Of a stretch of 64,000 nt of DNA, positions 45,867 through 55,372 are shown piece after piece; the stretch's first letter is position 1, and each line of letters starts with the position of its first letter. The translations under genes and the position numbers were made by a program. This DNA is from Sulfitobacter sp. HGT1. Lineage in GTDB: Bacteria; Pseudomonadota; Alphaproteobacteria; Rhodobacterales; Rhodobacteraceae. The stretch lies in NCBI RefSeq assembly GCF_013282155.1, contig NZ_BLWI01000013.1, positions 1-64,000 on the forward strand, in the 5' to 3' direction. A model generated the notes under the pieces. The model had not been told where the DNA came from. It did no database searches and saw nothing but the letters and a program-made list of their open reading frames with translations.

Positions 45867-46526
45867 ATGGAAAGCCCCCGTGTTTGCACTGACCACATGC
45901 GGGTTTGTGCGCCTTGCGTCGGGAAGCATCTGGCGATGGCTGTTGTCAGATGCCAACCGGATGACACAGGCGTCACGGCCTACACGGGGGATGGCACGGA
46001 AATCCGCGCGGGCCATCTGGCGGTGACAGCCGGTGCGAGATCGGGCCAGATCAAGGGCACCGGCGCTGAAACCCTGCCTCTGGGCACGGAGCGCGGTTAT
46101 CATATCCTGTACCGCAATCACGGTGGCCAGATTTCGCGCCCTGTTGGATGGGCCGAGGCGGGGTTTTATGCGACGCCAATGGCGCATGGGCTGCGCATTG
46201 CAGGAACAGTCGAGATCAACAACATCGACGCGGCACCCAACGCGAAAAGCATCGCCTATCTGCAACGCAAATCGCACGAAATGTTCGGCCCGCTTGGCAA
46301 CCCCGACGACACATGGCTGGGCCATCGCCCGACCATGCCGGATGCGCTTCCGGTGATCGGGCCATCAAGCGCCTCAAGCCGTGTCATCCTTGCCTTTGGG
46401 CACCAACATATCGGCCTGACGCTGGAGGGTGTGACCGGCAAGATTGTCACCGAACTGGCAAGGGGGCAGGTGCCCCAATGCGACATCAGCAACTTTGCCC
46501 CCCAGCGGTTTGGTCGACAGGGTTAG
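45867..46526 (+). pseudogene. Truncated duplicate of the FAD-dependent oxidoreductase at 59283
   Basis: The first ~65 bp of the duplicated block (from 45879) match the leader at 59140 and the following ~600 bp match the last half of the 59283 gene, with about 760 bp between missing. The remaining frame, read from 45867, gives about 195 residues identical or nearly so to the last part of the enzyme (for example LAVTAGARSGQIKG, GHRPTMPDALPVIGPSS) but lacks the FAD-binding N-terminus, so it is non-functional. Fully described under the repeat entry. Few differences (such as one Gly to Glu near the C-terminus) indicate a recent event. Confidence 0.88.
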
Positions 46527-46548
46527 ACTGCCAGGTGTTCAGGCGTCT
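45879..46548 (+). repeat. Partial duplication of 59140-60567 with internal deletion
   Basis: Left homology 45879-45946 matches 59140-59207, right homology 45941-46548 matches 59960-60567. The join has TGTTGT on both sides (45941-45946; 59199-59204 or 59202-59207; 59960-59965), suggesting deletion through microhomology. Same orientation as the intact copy, 13 kb apart. Confidence 0.88.
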
Positions 46549-46709
46549 AGCGTCACTATGTTCGCCCTTCGGTATCATCGCTCAAGCGCTAGCTCTCGCG
46601 GCATCCGGACGATGACCGCATGAATAATGCTGCCGATGTAACTGTGAAGCCCACCCTCTGATCCCCATGAACAAGGGCTAGCAACCTATTGCGACCCTGA
46701 CGTGTCTTC

Positions 46710-47039
46710 TTAAGCTTCAAAAAGCCGTATGTTCAAAGGATCAGCACCATCGACGATCTCCAGCAAGCGGTCGATGTTCGGGTGCGCGCCCGGACGGTTC
46801 CTTGCATCTTCTGTGTGCTCGGCAAAAACCGCAAGACCATGTTTGGCGGCTTCTGCATTCAGGGCCCCGAAACTCTGTTCCAGATACTGATAAACGGAGA
46901 GTGAACCCTGCTTGCCGGGTTGGTTTTCGATAGACGCAGCAATGATCCCAGTCGGGTCGATAAGGTCAATACGGGCAAGGCCCTCGATTGACGGCAGAAG
47001 TTGCAGATTGTTCTTGAACGAAGCAGTTGGTTGGATCAT
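46710..47039 (-). CDS. DUF2322 family protein
   Basis: A 109-aa cytoplasmic protein. It reads LPSIEGLARIDLIDPTG, then AASIENQPGKQGSLSVYQYL and AVFAEHTEDARNRPGAHPN, which correspond to the DUF2322 family; function unknown. ATG 47039 is preferred because AAGGAT lies 7 nt upstream; a TTG at 47045 is possible. Located downstream of the aminobutyraldehyde dehydrogenase on the same strand, but 155 bp away, so co-transcription is uncertain. Confidence 0.82.
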   Translation of the reverse strand: MIQPTASFKNNLQLLPSIEGLARIDLIDPTGIIAASIENQPGKQGSLSVYQYLEQSFGALNAEAAKHGLAVFAEHTEDARNRPGAHPNIDRLLEIVDGADPLNIRLFEA

Positions 47040-47194
47040 CGCCAAATCCTTTTGGGAAAGTTTTGCTGGGAGAGGTGGTCCCAGTAATTCGACCAGTTTG
47101 CAGTCAGTCTAAGCTGGACCAAGACCAAACCTGCTTTGACGCCTCACACTCGCCTATATGCATATCACCAGTCGGCTCAATTCGTGGCACAACG

Positions 47195-48619
47195 CTAATG
47201 CGCGATCATCACGTGACGCACGGCAGTATAATCCTCCAGGGCATACATAGACATGTCCTTGCCGTACCCCGACTGCTTTAACCCGCCATGGGGCATTTCA
47301 TTTACCAACATGAAATGCGTGTTCACCCATGTACAACCGTAGCGCATGCGGGCAGACACATCCATTGCGCGGCCCACATCTTGGGTCCAAATGGAGGAGG
47401 CAAGACCGTAAACGCTATCGTTTGCCCAGTTGACCGCCTGATCAACATCCGTGAAGCGTGTCACGGAAACCACGGGGCCAAATACCTCGCGTTCGACAAT
47501 TTCATCGGTCTGCAACGCGCCCGCAACTACTGTCGGTTGATAATAGAAACCCGGTCCTTCATGCAGCGCGCCGCCTGTCGTGATCTCCATATGCTTGTGC
47601 TCGCGGGTGCGTTCCACGAAGCTCGCAACACGGTCGCGCTGGCGCATCGAGATCAGCGGCGGGATTTCGTTAAGTGTATCGTCGACATTATCATAGACGA
47701 TGCTGGACACCGCGGATGACAGTTCGGCCACCAGCTTTTCGTAGATCTTTGGCCCTGCGTAAATACGGCAAGCCGCTGTGCAATCCTGGCCGGCATTATA
47801 GTAGCCAAACGCCTTAAGGCCCTCCACCACCCGACCCAGATCTGCATCGTCAAAGACGATTACTGGGGCCTTGCCACCCAATTCCAGATGGGTGCGCTTT
47901 ACGGTTTTTGACGCCGCTTGCAGAACCTTTTTGCCCGTTGCCACATCGCCGGTGATCGAAACCATATCAACATCTGGGTGGCTGATCAGGGCGTTGCCCA
48001 CGCTTGCGCCCTGCCCCACAACGACGTTGACGACCCCTTCTGGCAGTATGTCAGCCATGATCTTTGCCAGCGCCATCGCTGTCAGTGGTGTCTGTTCAGA
48101 AGGCTTTAACACCACCGTGTTGCCCCCTGCCAATGCGGGTGCCAATTTCCACGCCATCATCATCATAGGATAGTTCCACGGCGCGATCGATGCCACCACG
48201 CCGATCGGATCACGACGCACCATCGACGTGTGCCCTGCCATGTATTCGCCTGCCGCTGATGTATGCATGTTGCGCACGGCCCCTGCAAAGTAGCGGAAGC
48301 AATCTGCCACAGCCGGCACTTCTTCGTTGCGAACTTCATTGATCGGCTTGCCGCAATTTAGCGCTTCAAGTTGTGCCAGTTTTTCAAGGTTTGCCTCTAC
48401 CGCATCGGCGATGGCCAGCAACTTTGAGGCCCGCTCAGACGGGGTGGTACGTGACCACCCGTTGAACGCGGATCTTGCGGCAGCTACTGCACGCTCGATC
48501 TGCGCCACACTTGCTTCGGGCAGGGTCAAAATGACTTCGCCTGTCCGCGGGTTAAGTACGTTTTCGTGGATTTCTGTACCGGCCTCAAACGAGCCGCCGA
48601 TCAACATACTGGTGTCCAT
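47195..48619 (-). CDS. patD: Gamma-aminobutyraldehyde dehydrogenase (PatD-like)
   Basis: A 474-aa aldehyde dehydrogenase oxidising 4-aminobutanal to GABA in putrescine breakdown. ALDH motifs: [33 protein letters not shown], the LELGGKAP loop with catalytic Glu, and the active-site Cys in [13 protein letters not shown], followed by the C-terminal [18 protein letters not shown]. The [11 protein letters not shown] segment and the [20 protein letters not shown] block match PatD (YdcW). ATG 48619 has AGGGAGAG upstream. It is last in a ydcSTUVW-like operon, which supports the assignment. Confidence 0.88.
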   Translation of the reverse strand: MDTSMLIGGSFEAGTEIHENVLNPRTGEVILTLPEASVAQIERAVAAARSAFNGWSRTTPSERASKLLAIADAVEANLEKLAQLEALNCGKPINEVRNEEVPAVADCFRYFAGAVRNMHTSAAGEYMAGHTSMVRRDPIGVVASIAPWNYPMMMMAWKLAPALAGGNTVVLKPSEQTPLTAMALAKIMADILPEGVVNVVVGQGASVGNALISHPDVDMVSITGDVATGKKVLQAASKTVKRTHLELGGKAPVIVFDDADLGRVVEGLKAFGYYNAGQDCTAACRIYAGPKIYEKLVAELSSAVSSIVYDNVDDTLNEIPPLISMRQRDRVASFVERTREHKHMEITTGGALHEGPGFYYQPTVVAGALQTDEIVEREVFGPVVSVTRFTDVDQAVNWANDSVYGLASSIWTQDVGRAMDVSARMRYGCTWVNTHFMLVNEMPHGGLKQSGYGKDMSMYALEDYTAVRHVMIAH

Positions 48620-48641
48620 GGTTACTCTCTCCCTGAGTTTG

Positions 48642-49448
48642 TTATTTGCCCTGACCGGCAACGGTGTCTGTACCGCGTGTCAGGTAATAGGCGCCGAGGA
48701 TCGGCAAGAATGTGACAATCACCACGACCATCGCGACCACATTTGTCACGGGGCGTTCTCGCGGCCGGACAAGTTCTTCCAACATCCAGATAGGCAGGGT
48801 TTGTTGTTGCCCGGCGGTAAAGGTCGTCACGATTACTTCGTCAAAGGACAAGGCGAAAGCCAGCATACCGCCCGCTAAAAGAGCCGTCGAAATATTGGGC
48901 AGGATTACATAGCGGAAAGTTTGAAAGCTGTTCGCACCAAGATCCATAGATGCCTCGACCAAGCTGCCTGAAACGCGCCGGAACCGGGCAACCGCATTGT
49001 TGTACACCACCACAACACAAAAAGTGGCGTGGCCTAAGACGATGGTCCAAAAGCTAAACGGAATCTCGGCCAGATTGAACGCAGACCGCAGCGAAATCCC
49101 CGTGATGATACCCGGCAAGGCAATCGGCAGGATCACCAATAGCGAAATCGCCTCGCGACCGAAAAACTTGGTCCGGCTTACAGCCGCCGCGCATAATGTG
49201 CCAAGAAACAGCGCGATCACGGTCGAAATACTTGCGACCTTGAGGGATAGGCTCATTGCCTCCCAGACGTCTGTCCGGCCCCAGGTTACGGCGAACCATT
49301 TCAACGTAAAGCCGGGGGGCGGCCACTGGTAGGATTTGTCTTCGGTGGTGAAGGCGTAGACAAAGATGAGCAAAATTGGCAGGTGCATAAACGCAAGGCC
49401 AAGACCCGCCGCAACTTTCAGACCCATTGGCGCGCGATCAGAGTGCAT
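48642..49448 (-). CDS. Polyamine-type ABC transporter permease (PotC/YdcV-like)
   Basis: A 268-aa inner-membrane subunit with six hydrophobic segments. The EAA-type loop [25 protein letters not shown] near residue 155-180 contacts the ATPase. ATG 49448 (AGGAGC 6 nt upstream) overlaps the stop of the first permease gene by 11 bp. Fits the second membrane subunit of a spermidine/putrescine-type importer. Ends 22 bp before patD. Confidence 0.9.
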   Translation of the reverse strand: MHSDRAPMGLKVAAGLGLAFMHLPILLIFVYAFTTEDKSYQWPPPGFTLKWFAVTWGRTDVWEAMSLSLKVASISTVIALFLGTLCAAAVSRTKFFGREAISLLVILPIALPGIITGISLRSAFNLAEIPFSFWTIVLGHATFCVVVVYNNAVARFRRVSGSLVEASMDLGANSFQTFRYVILPNISTALLAGGMLAFALSFDEVIVTTFTAGQQQTLPIWMLEELVRPRERPVTNVVAMVVVIVTFLPILGAYYLTRGTDTVAGQGK

Positions 49449-50361
49449 CAAAAGCTCCTTTGCGTTTCGCGATCCAAAGGTAAAATGCCATCAAAACGAT
49501 CGGTACGACAGCAAAGGCGGCGGCCAGCGGGATGTTCCCTGCCGTACCCTGATACGCATAAACGGCCTGCCCGATAAATCGCCGCGACGAACCAACGATT
49601 TGTGGAATGATGTAATCGCCCAGTGTCAGCGAGAACGTAAAGATCGACCCCGCAATGACGCCCGGCAAGGCCAATGGCAGCAAGACATGGAGAAAGGTTT
49701 GGTAGGGCCGTGCCCCAAGATCGCCCGAGGCCTCCAGCATCGTATGCGGCACCCGTTCCAGCGATGCTTGGATCGGTAAGATCATGAAGGGAATCCAGAC
49801 GTAAAGGAACACGAGAAACGTGCCTGTTGAACTCACCGACAGTGAATTTCCGCCAATGATCGGGATAGCAAGATAGGCATTCAGCAGCCATCCAAGATGC
49901 AGGGTTTCAAACAGCCAATTCAGAATGCCCTCTTTGGCAAGGATCAGTTTCCATGAGTAAACCTTGACCAGATAGCTGGACCAAAGCGGCATCATAACAC
50001 CAAGATAGAAGATCGCCTTCCACTTGCCCCGCGCGTATCTCGCTGCGTAATAAGCCACTGGAAACCCGACAACTGCGGCCCCTATTGTGACGGCACCCGC
50101 CATGACGACAGTTCGCACGATGATGTCGAAATTGGCCGGGCGGAATAGTTCGCCATAGGTTTTCAAGGTCAGCTCATATTGTATGACGCCGGAAAACTCG
50201 TCGATTGAGAAAAAGCTTTGCGCCAAAAGCGCAAAAAGTGACCCTAGGTAAATGATGCCCAACCACAACGCCGGTGGCAGGATCAATATCAAAAGCAACA
50301 GGTTGGGTCTGCGCCATAGCAAGTCTGACAGACTGACGGCGGCGTTTGTGTGCCTACTCAT
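49438..50361 (-). CDS. Polyamine-type ABC transporter permease (PotB/YdcU-like)
   Basis: A 307-aa membrane subunit with six segments after an N-terminal cytoplasmic tail. The EAA-like loop [27 protein letters not shown] near residue 210-235 is clear. Its ATG overlaps the ATPase gene stop by 4 bp (ATGA), the hallmark of a coupled operon. First permease of the importer. Confidence 0.9.
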   Translation of the reverse strand: MSRHTNAAVSLSDLLWRRPNLLLLILILPPALWLGIIYLGSLFALLAQSFFSIDEFSGVIQYELTLKTYGELFRPANFDIIVRTVVMAGAVTIGAAVVGFPVAYYAARYARGKWKAIFYLGVMMPLWSSYLVKVYSWKLILAKEGILNWLFETLHLGWLLNAYLAIPIIGGNSLSVSSTGTFLVFLYVWIPFMILPIQASLERVPHTMLEASGDLGARPYQTFLHVLLPLALPGVIAGSIFTFSLTLGDYIIPQIVGSSRRFIGQAVYAYQGTAGNIPLAAAFAVVPIVLMAFYLWIAKRKGAFDAL

Positions 50362-51341
50362 TGGACGGCCATCAAATGCAGGTCATCATCTGCCCATGAT
50401 ACGGTTGCCGTGTCCCCCGCCTTGGGGATCACAGCCCCCTTGGGCACAAGCATCGTCATAGCAACACCTTGAATAGTCATCGAAACCCTTGTCGCCGTGC
50501 CGAGAAAGCTAACGCTTTTGATCTGCGCGGCATGGCCTGTCTCGGACAAGTGCACTGCTTCGGGCCTTAGGGATCCATGCGCAGTTTTGCCAGTCAGTTT
50601 TGCGACAAACTCTGGTGGCAGCACATTCGATGAGCCGACGAAATCAGCGACAAAAGGTTGCTGCGGACGGTAATAGATGTCCTCGGGTGTGCCAATCTGC
50701 ACGATGCGTCCGTTGTTGAACACGGCGACACGGTCGGCCATCGACAATGCTTCGCTTTGGTCGTGGGTGACAAAGATAAACGTGATCCCAAGGCTACGCT
50801 GAAGGCTCTTCAACTCCTCCTGCATCTGCTCGCGCAATTTTAGATCAAGCGCGCCCAATGGTTCGTCCAACAACAGGGCCTTAGGCTTGTTCACCAGCGC
50901 CCGTGCCAGCGCAACACGCTGGCGTTGCCCGCCAGAAAGTTCCGAGGGTTTGCGGTCTCCGTACGCGCCAAGCGCAACCATTTCGAGCGTTTCATCCGCC
51001 GACTTGGCACGCTGTTTTTTGCCAACACCAGCCACCATCAAGCCATACGCGACGTTGTCGCGAACATTGAGATGGGGAAACAGCGCATAATCCTGAAACA
51101 CTGTATTCACAGGGCGCTTGTAGGGCGGGATGCTCTGCGCCTCTTCGCCATAGATGTGGATTTCTCCAGCCGTTGGGCGCTCGAACCCTGCGATCAAACG
51201 TAGGCTTGTGGTTTTGCCAGAACCTGACGGACCCAACATGGCAAAAAATTCGCCTTCGGCGATGTCGAGGTTCACATCATCAACCGCTTTTACAGCGCCA
51301 TAGTGACGCGAAACGCCTGAAAATCGGATAGCAGAATTCAT
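50358..51341 (-). CDS. ABC transporter ATPase (PotA/YdcT-like)
   Basis: A 327-aa ATPase with Walker A GPSGSGKTTSL at 37-47, signature ELSGGQRQRVALARAL, Walker B ALLLDEPLGALD, and the H-loop FVTHDQSEAL. The C-terminal ~90 residues form a TOBE-like domain. Provides energy for the polyamine-type importer with the two permeases and the binding protein at 51400. ATG 51341 is preceded by an A-rich weak ribosome site. Confidence 0.93.
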   Translation of the reverse strand: MNSAIRFSGVSRHYGAVKAVDDVNLDIAEGEFFAMLGPSGSGKTTSLRLIAGFERPTAGEIHIYGEEAQSIPPYKRPVNTVFQDYALFPHLNVRDNVAYGLMVAGVGKKQRAKSADETLEMVALGAYGDRKPSELSGGQRQRVALARALVNKPKALLLDEPLGALDLKLREQMQEELKSLQRSLGITFIFVTHDQSEALSMADRVAVFNNGRIVQIGTPEDIYYRPQQPFVADFVGSSNVLPPEFVAKLTGKTAHGSLRPEAVHLSETGHAAQIKSVSFLGTATRVSMTIQGVAMTMLVPKGAVIPKAGDTATVSWADDDLHLMAVQ

Positions 51342-51399
51342 TTTTTTTCCAGTAAGTTGCCCGCCACCGTTGCCAGTAGCGGGCGGAAAGACTTTAGAT

Positions 51400-52560
51400 T
51401 TAGCGGCCGCCGATTACGCCGATGTAGTCGGACACCCAACGATAGTAGGGCACGCAGCTTTCTTGGCTCTCGCAGGACGATACTGGCGTCGTCCAGAACT
51501 TGATCCGTTCAAAGTCATCAAGACCGTTTTTGGTACAGCCTTCAGCCGTTTGCATGCCGCGGCCATCTGTACAGGCGGCGGGTACAGCAGGGTTGGCACC
51601 GAACCATACAGAAAGATCAGACTGCAAGTTTGAGGCCAGCGTGTGTTCCATCCACATGTAGCTACAGTTCGGGTTCTCGGCATCGACGTGCATCATAGTG
51701 CTATCGGCCCAGCCTGTTGCGCCCTCTTGCGGAATTGTCGAGGCGACCGGTGCGCCATCGCCTTGCAGCAAGCCAACCTGAAACGGCCATGTGCCCGACG
51801 CAGCCATACCTTCGTTCTTGAAGTCATCAATCTGGATAAATGCATCGTGCCAGTAGCGGCCAACCAATTTGCGCTGACCGCGCAACAGCTCAAGTGCCGC
51901 CGTGTATTGCTCTTCATTCAGCTCATAGGGCGAAATGATGCCAAGTTCGGGCTTGTGGAACATCAGATAGTTTGCAGCATCCGCGATATGGATCGGCCCG
52001 TCATAGGCCTGTACGCGGCCCTCGTTTGGCGCGCCGTCAGGCAAGTTCATTGGCTCGAATACAATATTCCAGCTTGTGGGTGCCTCTGGGAAAACCTCGG
52101 TCGAATACATCAAAACGTTTGGGCCCCACATATAGGGTACGCCAAAGTGGGTGCCCTCAACAAAATGCCAGGGTGCCTCTTTCAGACGATCATCGACAGT
52201 AGACCAGCTTGGGATCAAATCGATGTTGATCGGCTGAACGCGTTTACCCGCGACCATCCGCAATGACGCATCCCCAGAGGCCGTAACAAGGTCAAAACCG
52301 CCCTCATTCATCAGCGCAACCATTTCGTCGCTGGTATTGGCGGTCTTAACGTTCACCTTGCAGCTGGTTGCTTCTTCGAAACTGGTGATCCAGTCAAAAT
52401 CTGGCGATGTTTCACCACGCTCAAGGTAGCCTGGCCATGCGACGATGTTGACTTGGCCTTCGCCTTGGCCAAGCTCTGTAACCATTGTTTGTGCAAGCGT
52501 CTGGCTGGCAAAAGTAAGTCCCAGCAGGATGGCGACGCTGGATTTCAAAGCGTTCTTCAT
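51400..52560 (-). CDS. Polyamine-type ABC substrate-binding protein (YdcS-like)
   Basis: A 386-aa periplasmic binding protein with a signal peptide (LKSSVAILLGLTFASQTLA, cleavage near residue 23). The mature part opens EGQVNIVAWPGYLERGETSP and contains VPYMWGPNVLMYSTEVF, typical of YdcS/PotD-type proteins. Four or more Cys (for example VSSCESQESCVPYY near the C-terminus) probably form disulfides. It is the first gene of the transporter set, 137 bp from the LysR regulator stop. Confidence 0.9.
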   Translation of the reverse strand: MKNALKSSVAILLGLTFASQTLAQTMVTELGQGEGQVNIVAWPGYLERGETSPDFDWITSFEEATSCKVNVKTANTSDEMVALMNEGGFDLVTASGDASLRMVAGKRVQPINIDLIPSWSTVDDRLKEAPWHFVEGTHFGVPYMWGPNVLMYSTEVFPEAPTSWNIVFEPMNLPDGAPNEGRVQAYDGPIHIADAANYLMFHKPELGIISPYELNEEQYTAALELLRGQRKLVGRYWHDAFIQIDDFKNEGMAASGTWPFQVGLLQGDGAPVASTIPQEGATGWADSTMMHVDAENPNCSYMWMEHTLASNLQSDLSVWFGANPAVPAACTDGRGMQTAEGCTKNGLDDFERIKFWTTPVSSCESQESCVPYYRWVSDYIGVIGGR

Positions 52561-52696
52561 AAGTGATTCCCAATGTTGGTGTGCTGTCCATTTTGGACCT
52601 TATTCCGCGCAGGATGGCGCATGGGTTCACCGGTCACAAATTCAATTATCAGAAACACACTATCGGTTTTTCCGATATCAGGAGGGAGGCCCAGCG

Positions 52697-53605
52697 TTAA
52701 CTACCACTTATCCTATTATGCGACTGTGCAACGTCAATAAATTCCCGCGCAGCCTTGGAAAGAGTGGACCCTCTGCGCCAAGCCAGCCCCACTTGGACGA
52801 CAGGCAAAGCGCCTGAAACATCACGCGCTTCGATGCGGTCGCCTTCCAAGGACCATGGTCGGTACACTAGGTCGGGAAGCAGCGCGACGCCTGCCCCCGT
52901 CGCAACAAGCGATCTTACTGCCTCGACCGATCGGGTGCGAAACGCAACCCTTGGACGGGTACCAAAAACCGACAGTAGCTTTACAGTTTCTTGCTCCATC
53001 TCATCGATGTTCAGCATAATCAGCGGCTCGTCTTTTAGGTCCGACAGGCTGATACTGTTTTGCGCTGCCAACCGATGGCCCATCGGCATCCACAACCGGT
53101 AAGGCGATACATCCAGTGCTTCGGTATGAAGGGCATGTCGCTCTGTTACCCGCGACGTCATCATCACCGCAACATCAAGCTCGCCACCGATTAGCAAATG
53201 CTCAAGATACTCACTCGACTCTTCTATTGCGTTGATTTCGACTTCGGGATTGGCGCGGCGGTATTGAGCAAGGAAATCTGAAATGACATAGCCCGCGACC
53301 AGCGACGTCATACCCAGATGCAGCTTGCCTTGCGTCTCTTGCGCCTCTCCTGCGAAAGCCTGACGTGCGCTGGCAACATCCGACAAAATAGTTGACGCAT
53401 GGCGCAAAAATTGGTGGCCCCGATGGGTGATCCGCAAACCACGCGAATGCCGGACGAACAACTGCACGCCCAAATCCGCTTCAAGATCCTTCACCGCTTC
53501 TGTCACGGCACTTTGTGAAATTGAAAGCGATTGCGCCGCAGCGCTGACCGACCCATGCTCTGCAACAGCAACAAAATAGTTCAACTGTCGTATAGTAAAT
53601 GCCAC
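52697..53605 (-). CDS. LysR-family transcriptional regulator
   Basis: A 302-aa regulator. N-terminal winged HTH (LNYFVAVAEHGSVSAAAQSLSISQSAVTEAVKDLE, residues 8-42) and a C-terminal effector-binding domain (KLHLGMTSLVAGYVISDFL from about 95). It is on the same strand as, and just upstream of, the polyamine transporter genes, so it is a good candidate to control them; LysR regulators are however often divergent from their targets, and the divergent DavA gene on the other side is a second candidate. ATG 53605. Confidence 0.88.
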   Translation of the reverse strand: MAFTIRQLNYFVAVAEHGSVSAAAQSLSISQSAVTEAVKDLEADLGVQLFVRHSRGLRITHRGHQFLRHASTILSDVASARQAFAGEAQETQGKLHLGMTSLVAGYVISDFLAQYRRANPEVEINAIEESSEYLEHLLIGGELDVAVMMTSRVTERHALHTEALDVSPYRLWMPMGHRLAAQNSISLSDLKDEPLIMLNIDEMEQETVKLLSVFGTRPRVAFRTRSVEAVRSLVATGAGVALLPDLVYRPWSLEGDRIEARDVSGALPVVQVGLAWRRGSTLSKAAREFIDVAQSHNRISGS

Positions 53606-54239
53606 GTAAAGTACCCGCAGTTGTTGTGTCGATGGAAACCGATCTCAGAAGGCGAAGCTCACTGTCCCAGACTACTTGACCGAATGGAAGCCACAGCCCA
53701 TGGGAAAGTATAATGATCCCATCGGACCTGCACCATTCCTCGTTCCAAGTCATCATATCATCAAGCTGTGAGTGGATATTCTGGATGCCCATCCGCTCCC
53801 CAAGCCCGCAATAGTACAAGAACAACGCGCGTTGTTCGGTGTCGGTCATCAGTCTGCGCCCGAAGCGTTCGAACCAGCGGATCGGTTCGCAAAAAAAGGT
53901 GGAAAACACATAAAGCATGTCGGAATTATTGATCCGGAACCGGCCGTGCATCGCATTCATACGCGCAATTGATCTTTGCCCTTCGGACCTGACCAACCCA
54001 TGCTCAATTGTTTCCGCAAGAATGAGCTCGGTGTCGTCATAGCGTTTGCGCGGTCGAAATTCGGACTCACCCGTCTTTGCCAATAGTCCCGAAATTGATG
54101 GGGCTGCATAGGTGCGAAAAAGCGCGAATTCGAGGGCGCGCGCGATCTCCTCAAAGCATTCATCGGAGTGTAGCGCTGCAATCGTTCTCGCCGCCGCGGT
54201 GCTACGCGTTGTCTGGCTTGATGTAGTGGTGTTCGTCAT
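53481..54239 (-). pseudogene. Truncated DUF2236 (MpaB/rubber-oxygenase-like) protein
   Basis: From ATG 54239 about 170 residues match the DUF2236 family (ALEFALFRTYAAPSISGLLAKTG, RPRKRYDDTELILAE, RINNSDMLYVFSTFFCEPIRW, ERMGIQNIHSQLDDM). Family proteins are about 280-300 aa; here the homology ends near 53729 and the frame runs into unrelated Cys-rich sequence overlapping the LysR start. The C-terminal part is lost, so the gene is broken. Confidence 0.7.
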
Positions 54240-54472
54240 GAATTTATCCGATGTCGAGAACGACGCTTTGATCAAACTTTGCCATATCCCTTGATACTCC
54301 AAATCCAAAGCTCTAGCGGCCCAGAGCGGACGTCGCCCGACGCTCGGAGCGCTGTGGTTGCCGCTACAAGAAAGGGGTCGTTCGTGTATCTTGTAGCAAA
54401 CCCGGCTTTCAAAAGGCTGCCAATCCCGACGCATACAAACACAACTTGCGCCAGGATTGACGCTTTTCCTAT

Positions 54473-54498
54473 CCGGGACCGGGGCTTATAAGTCCCGG
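54473..54498 (+). promoter_or_regulatory. Inverted repeat upstream of davA
   Basis: CCGGGAC and GTCCCGG flank 12 nt (CGGGGCTTATAA) in the davA leader, 59 bp before its ATG, with a TTGACG at 54457-54462. It may be an operator or attenuator hairpin for davAB. Motif inference only. Confidence 0.35.
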
Positions 54499-54556
54499 TT
54501 AGGTCTCATTGTAAACTCAGCCTTGTCGGGCTCGACCTCCAAACACGGAAACCACA

Positions 54557-55372
54557 ATGCGTATCGCCCTTTTGCAAATCCCACCGGTTGCCAATGGCAG
54601 CCGCGAAGCCTTGATCGAGTTGGAATCTGCCGCCAAGGCAGCGGCCGCGCAGGGTGCCGACATCTTGATTACACCAGAGATGTTCCTGACTGGCTATAAC
54701 ATAGGGATCGACAAAATTAGGCTCTGCGCGGAACCCCTCACCGGGGGCATGATGCAGGATGCAGGGGAAATCGCGCGACAGCACGGCATCGCGCTGGTGA
54801 CCGGCTTTGCCGAACGCAGCGGCGACGCGATATTTAACACGGCGGTATTTATAGAACCGTCTGGCAAGCCAAGCGCACATTACCGCAAGACGCACCTATA
54901 TGGTGACGTTGATAAAACCCAATTTGCATCCGGAGATCAGCTTTGCCGCCCGTTTCCCTACAAAGGTTGGACCATCGCCCTGACGATTTGCTATGATATC
55001 GAATTTCCCGAAGTGGCGCGTCATCTGGCGATAGGCGGGGCGGATCTGATCCTTGTCCCGACAGCAAATATGAAACCCTATGACAGCGTAGCAACGCGGC
55101 TCGTCCCGGCCAGAGCACAGGAAAACACCGTATACGTCGCATACGCCAATTATATCGGCAGCGAACCGCCCTTTGACTATTGTGGTCAATCCTGCCTGTG
55201 TGGCCCGGATGGCGAGGATATTGCGCGTGCAGGGACCGAGGCGGCAATCCTCTATGGGGATGTCTCAAAGCAGGAGTTGGCCAGCCTTCGCCAAACGGCG
55301 ACCCATCTGGCCGATATCCAAGCGAACCTCTACCAACTCCGCGTGAAAGAAACGTCAGAAAATGAGCAGTAA
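54557..55372 (+). CDS. davA: 5-aminovaleramidase (DavA-like nitrilase-superfamily amidase)
   Basis: A 271-aa nitrilase-fold amidase. The catalytic triad is intact: Glu in ITPEMFLTGYNIG (near residue 42), Lys in YRKTHLYGD (near 110), Cys in TICYDIEFPE (near 147). The PEMFLTGYNIG start and the VPTANMKPYD segment match Pseudomonas DavA, which hydrolyses 5-aminovaleramide to 5-aminovalerate and ammonia. The neighbour davB makes exactly that substrate from lysine, and the stop and start overlap by 11 bp, so the identification is mutually supported. Confidence 0.9.
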   Translation: MRIALLQIPPVANGSREALIELESAAKAAAAQGADILITPEMFLTGYNIGIDKIRLCAEPLTGGMMQDAGEIARQHGIALVTGFAERSGDAIFNTAVFIEPSGKPSAHYRKTHLYGDVDKTQFASGDQLCRPFPYKGWTIALTICYDIEFPEVARHLAIGGADLILVPTANMKPYDSVATRLVPARAQENTVYVAYANYIGSEPPFDYCGQSCLCGPDGEDIARAGTEAAILYGDVSKQELASLRQTATHLADIQANLYQLRVKETSENEQ

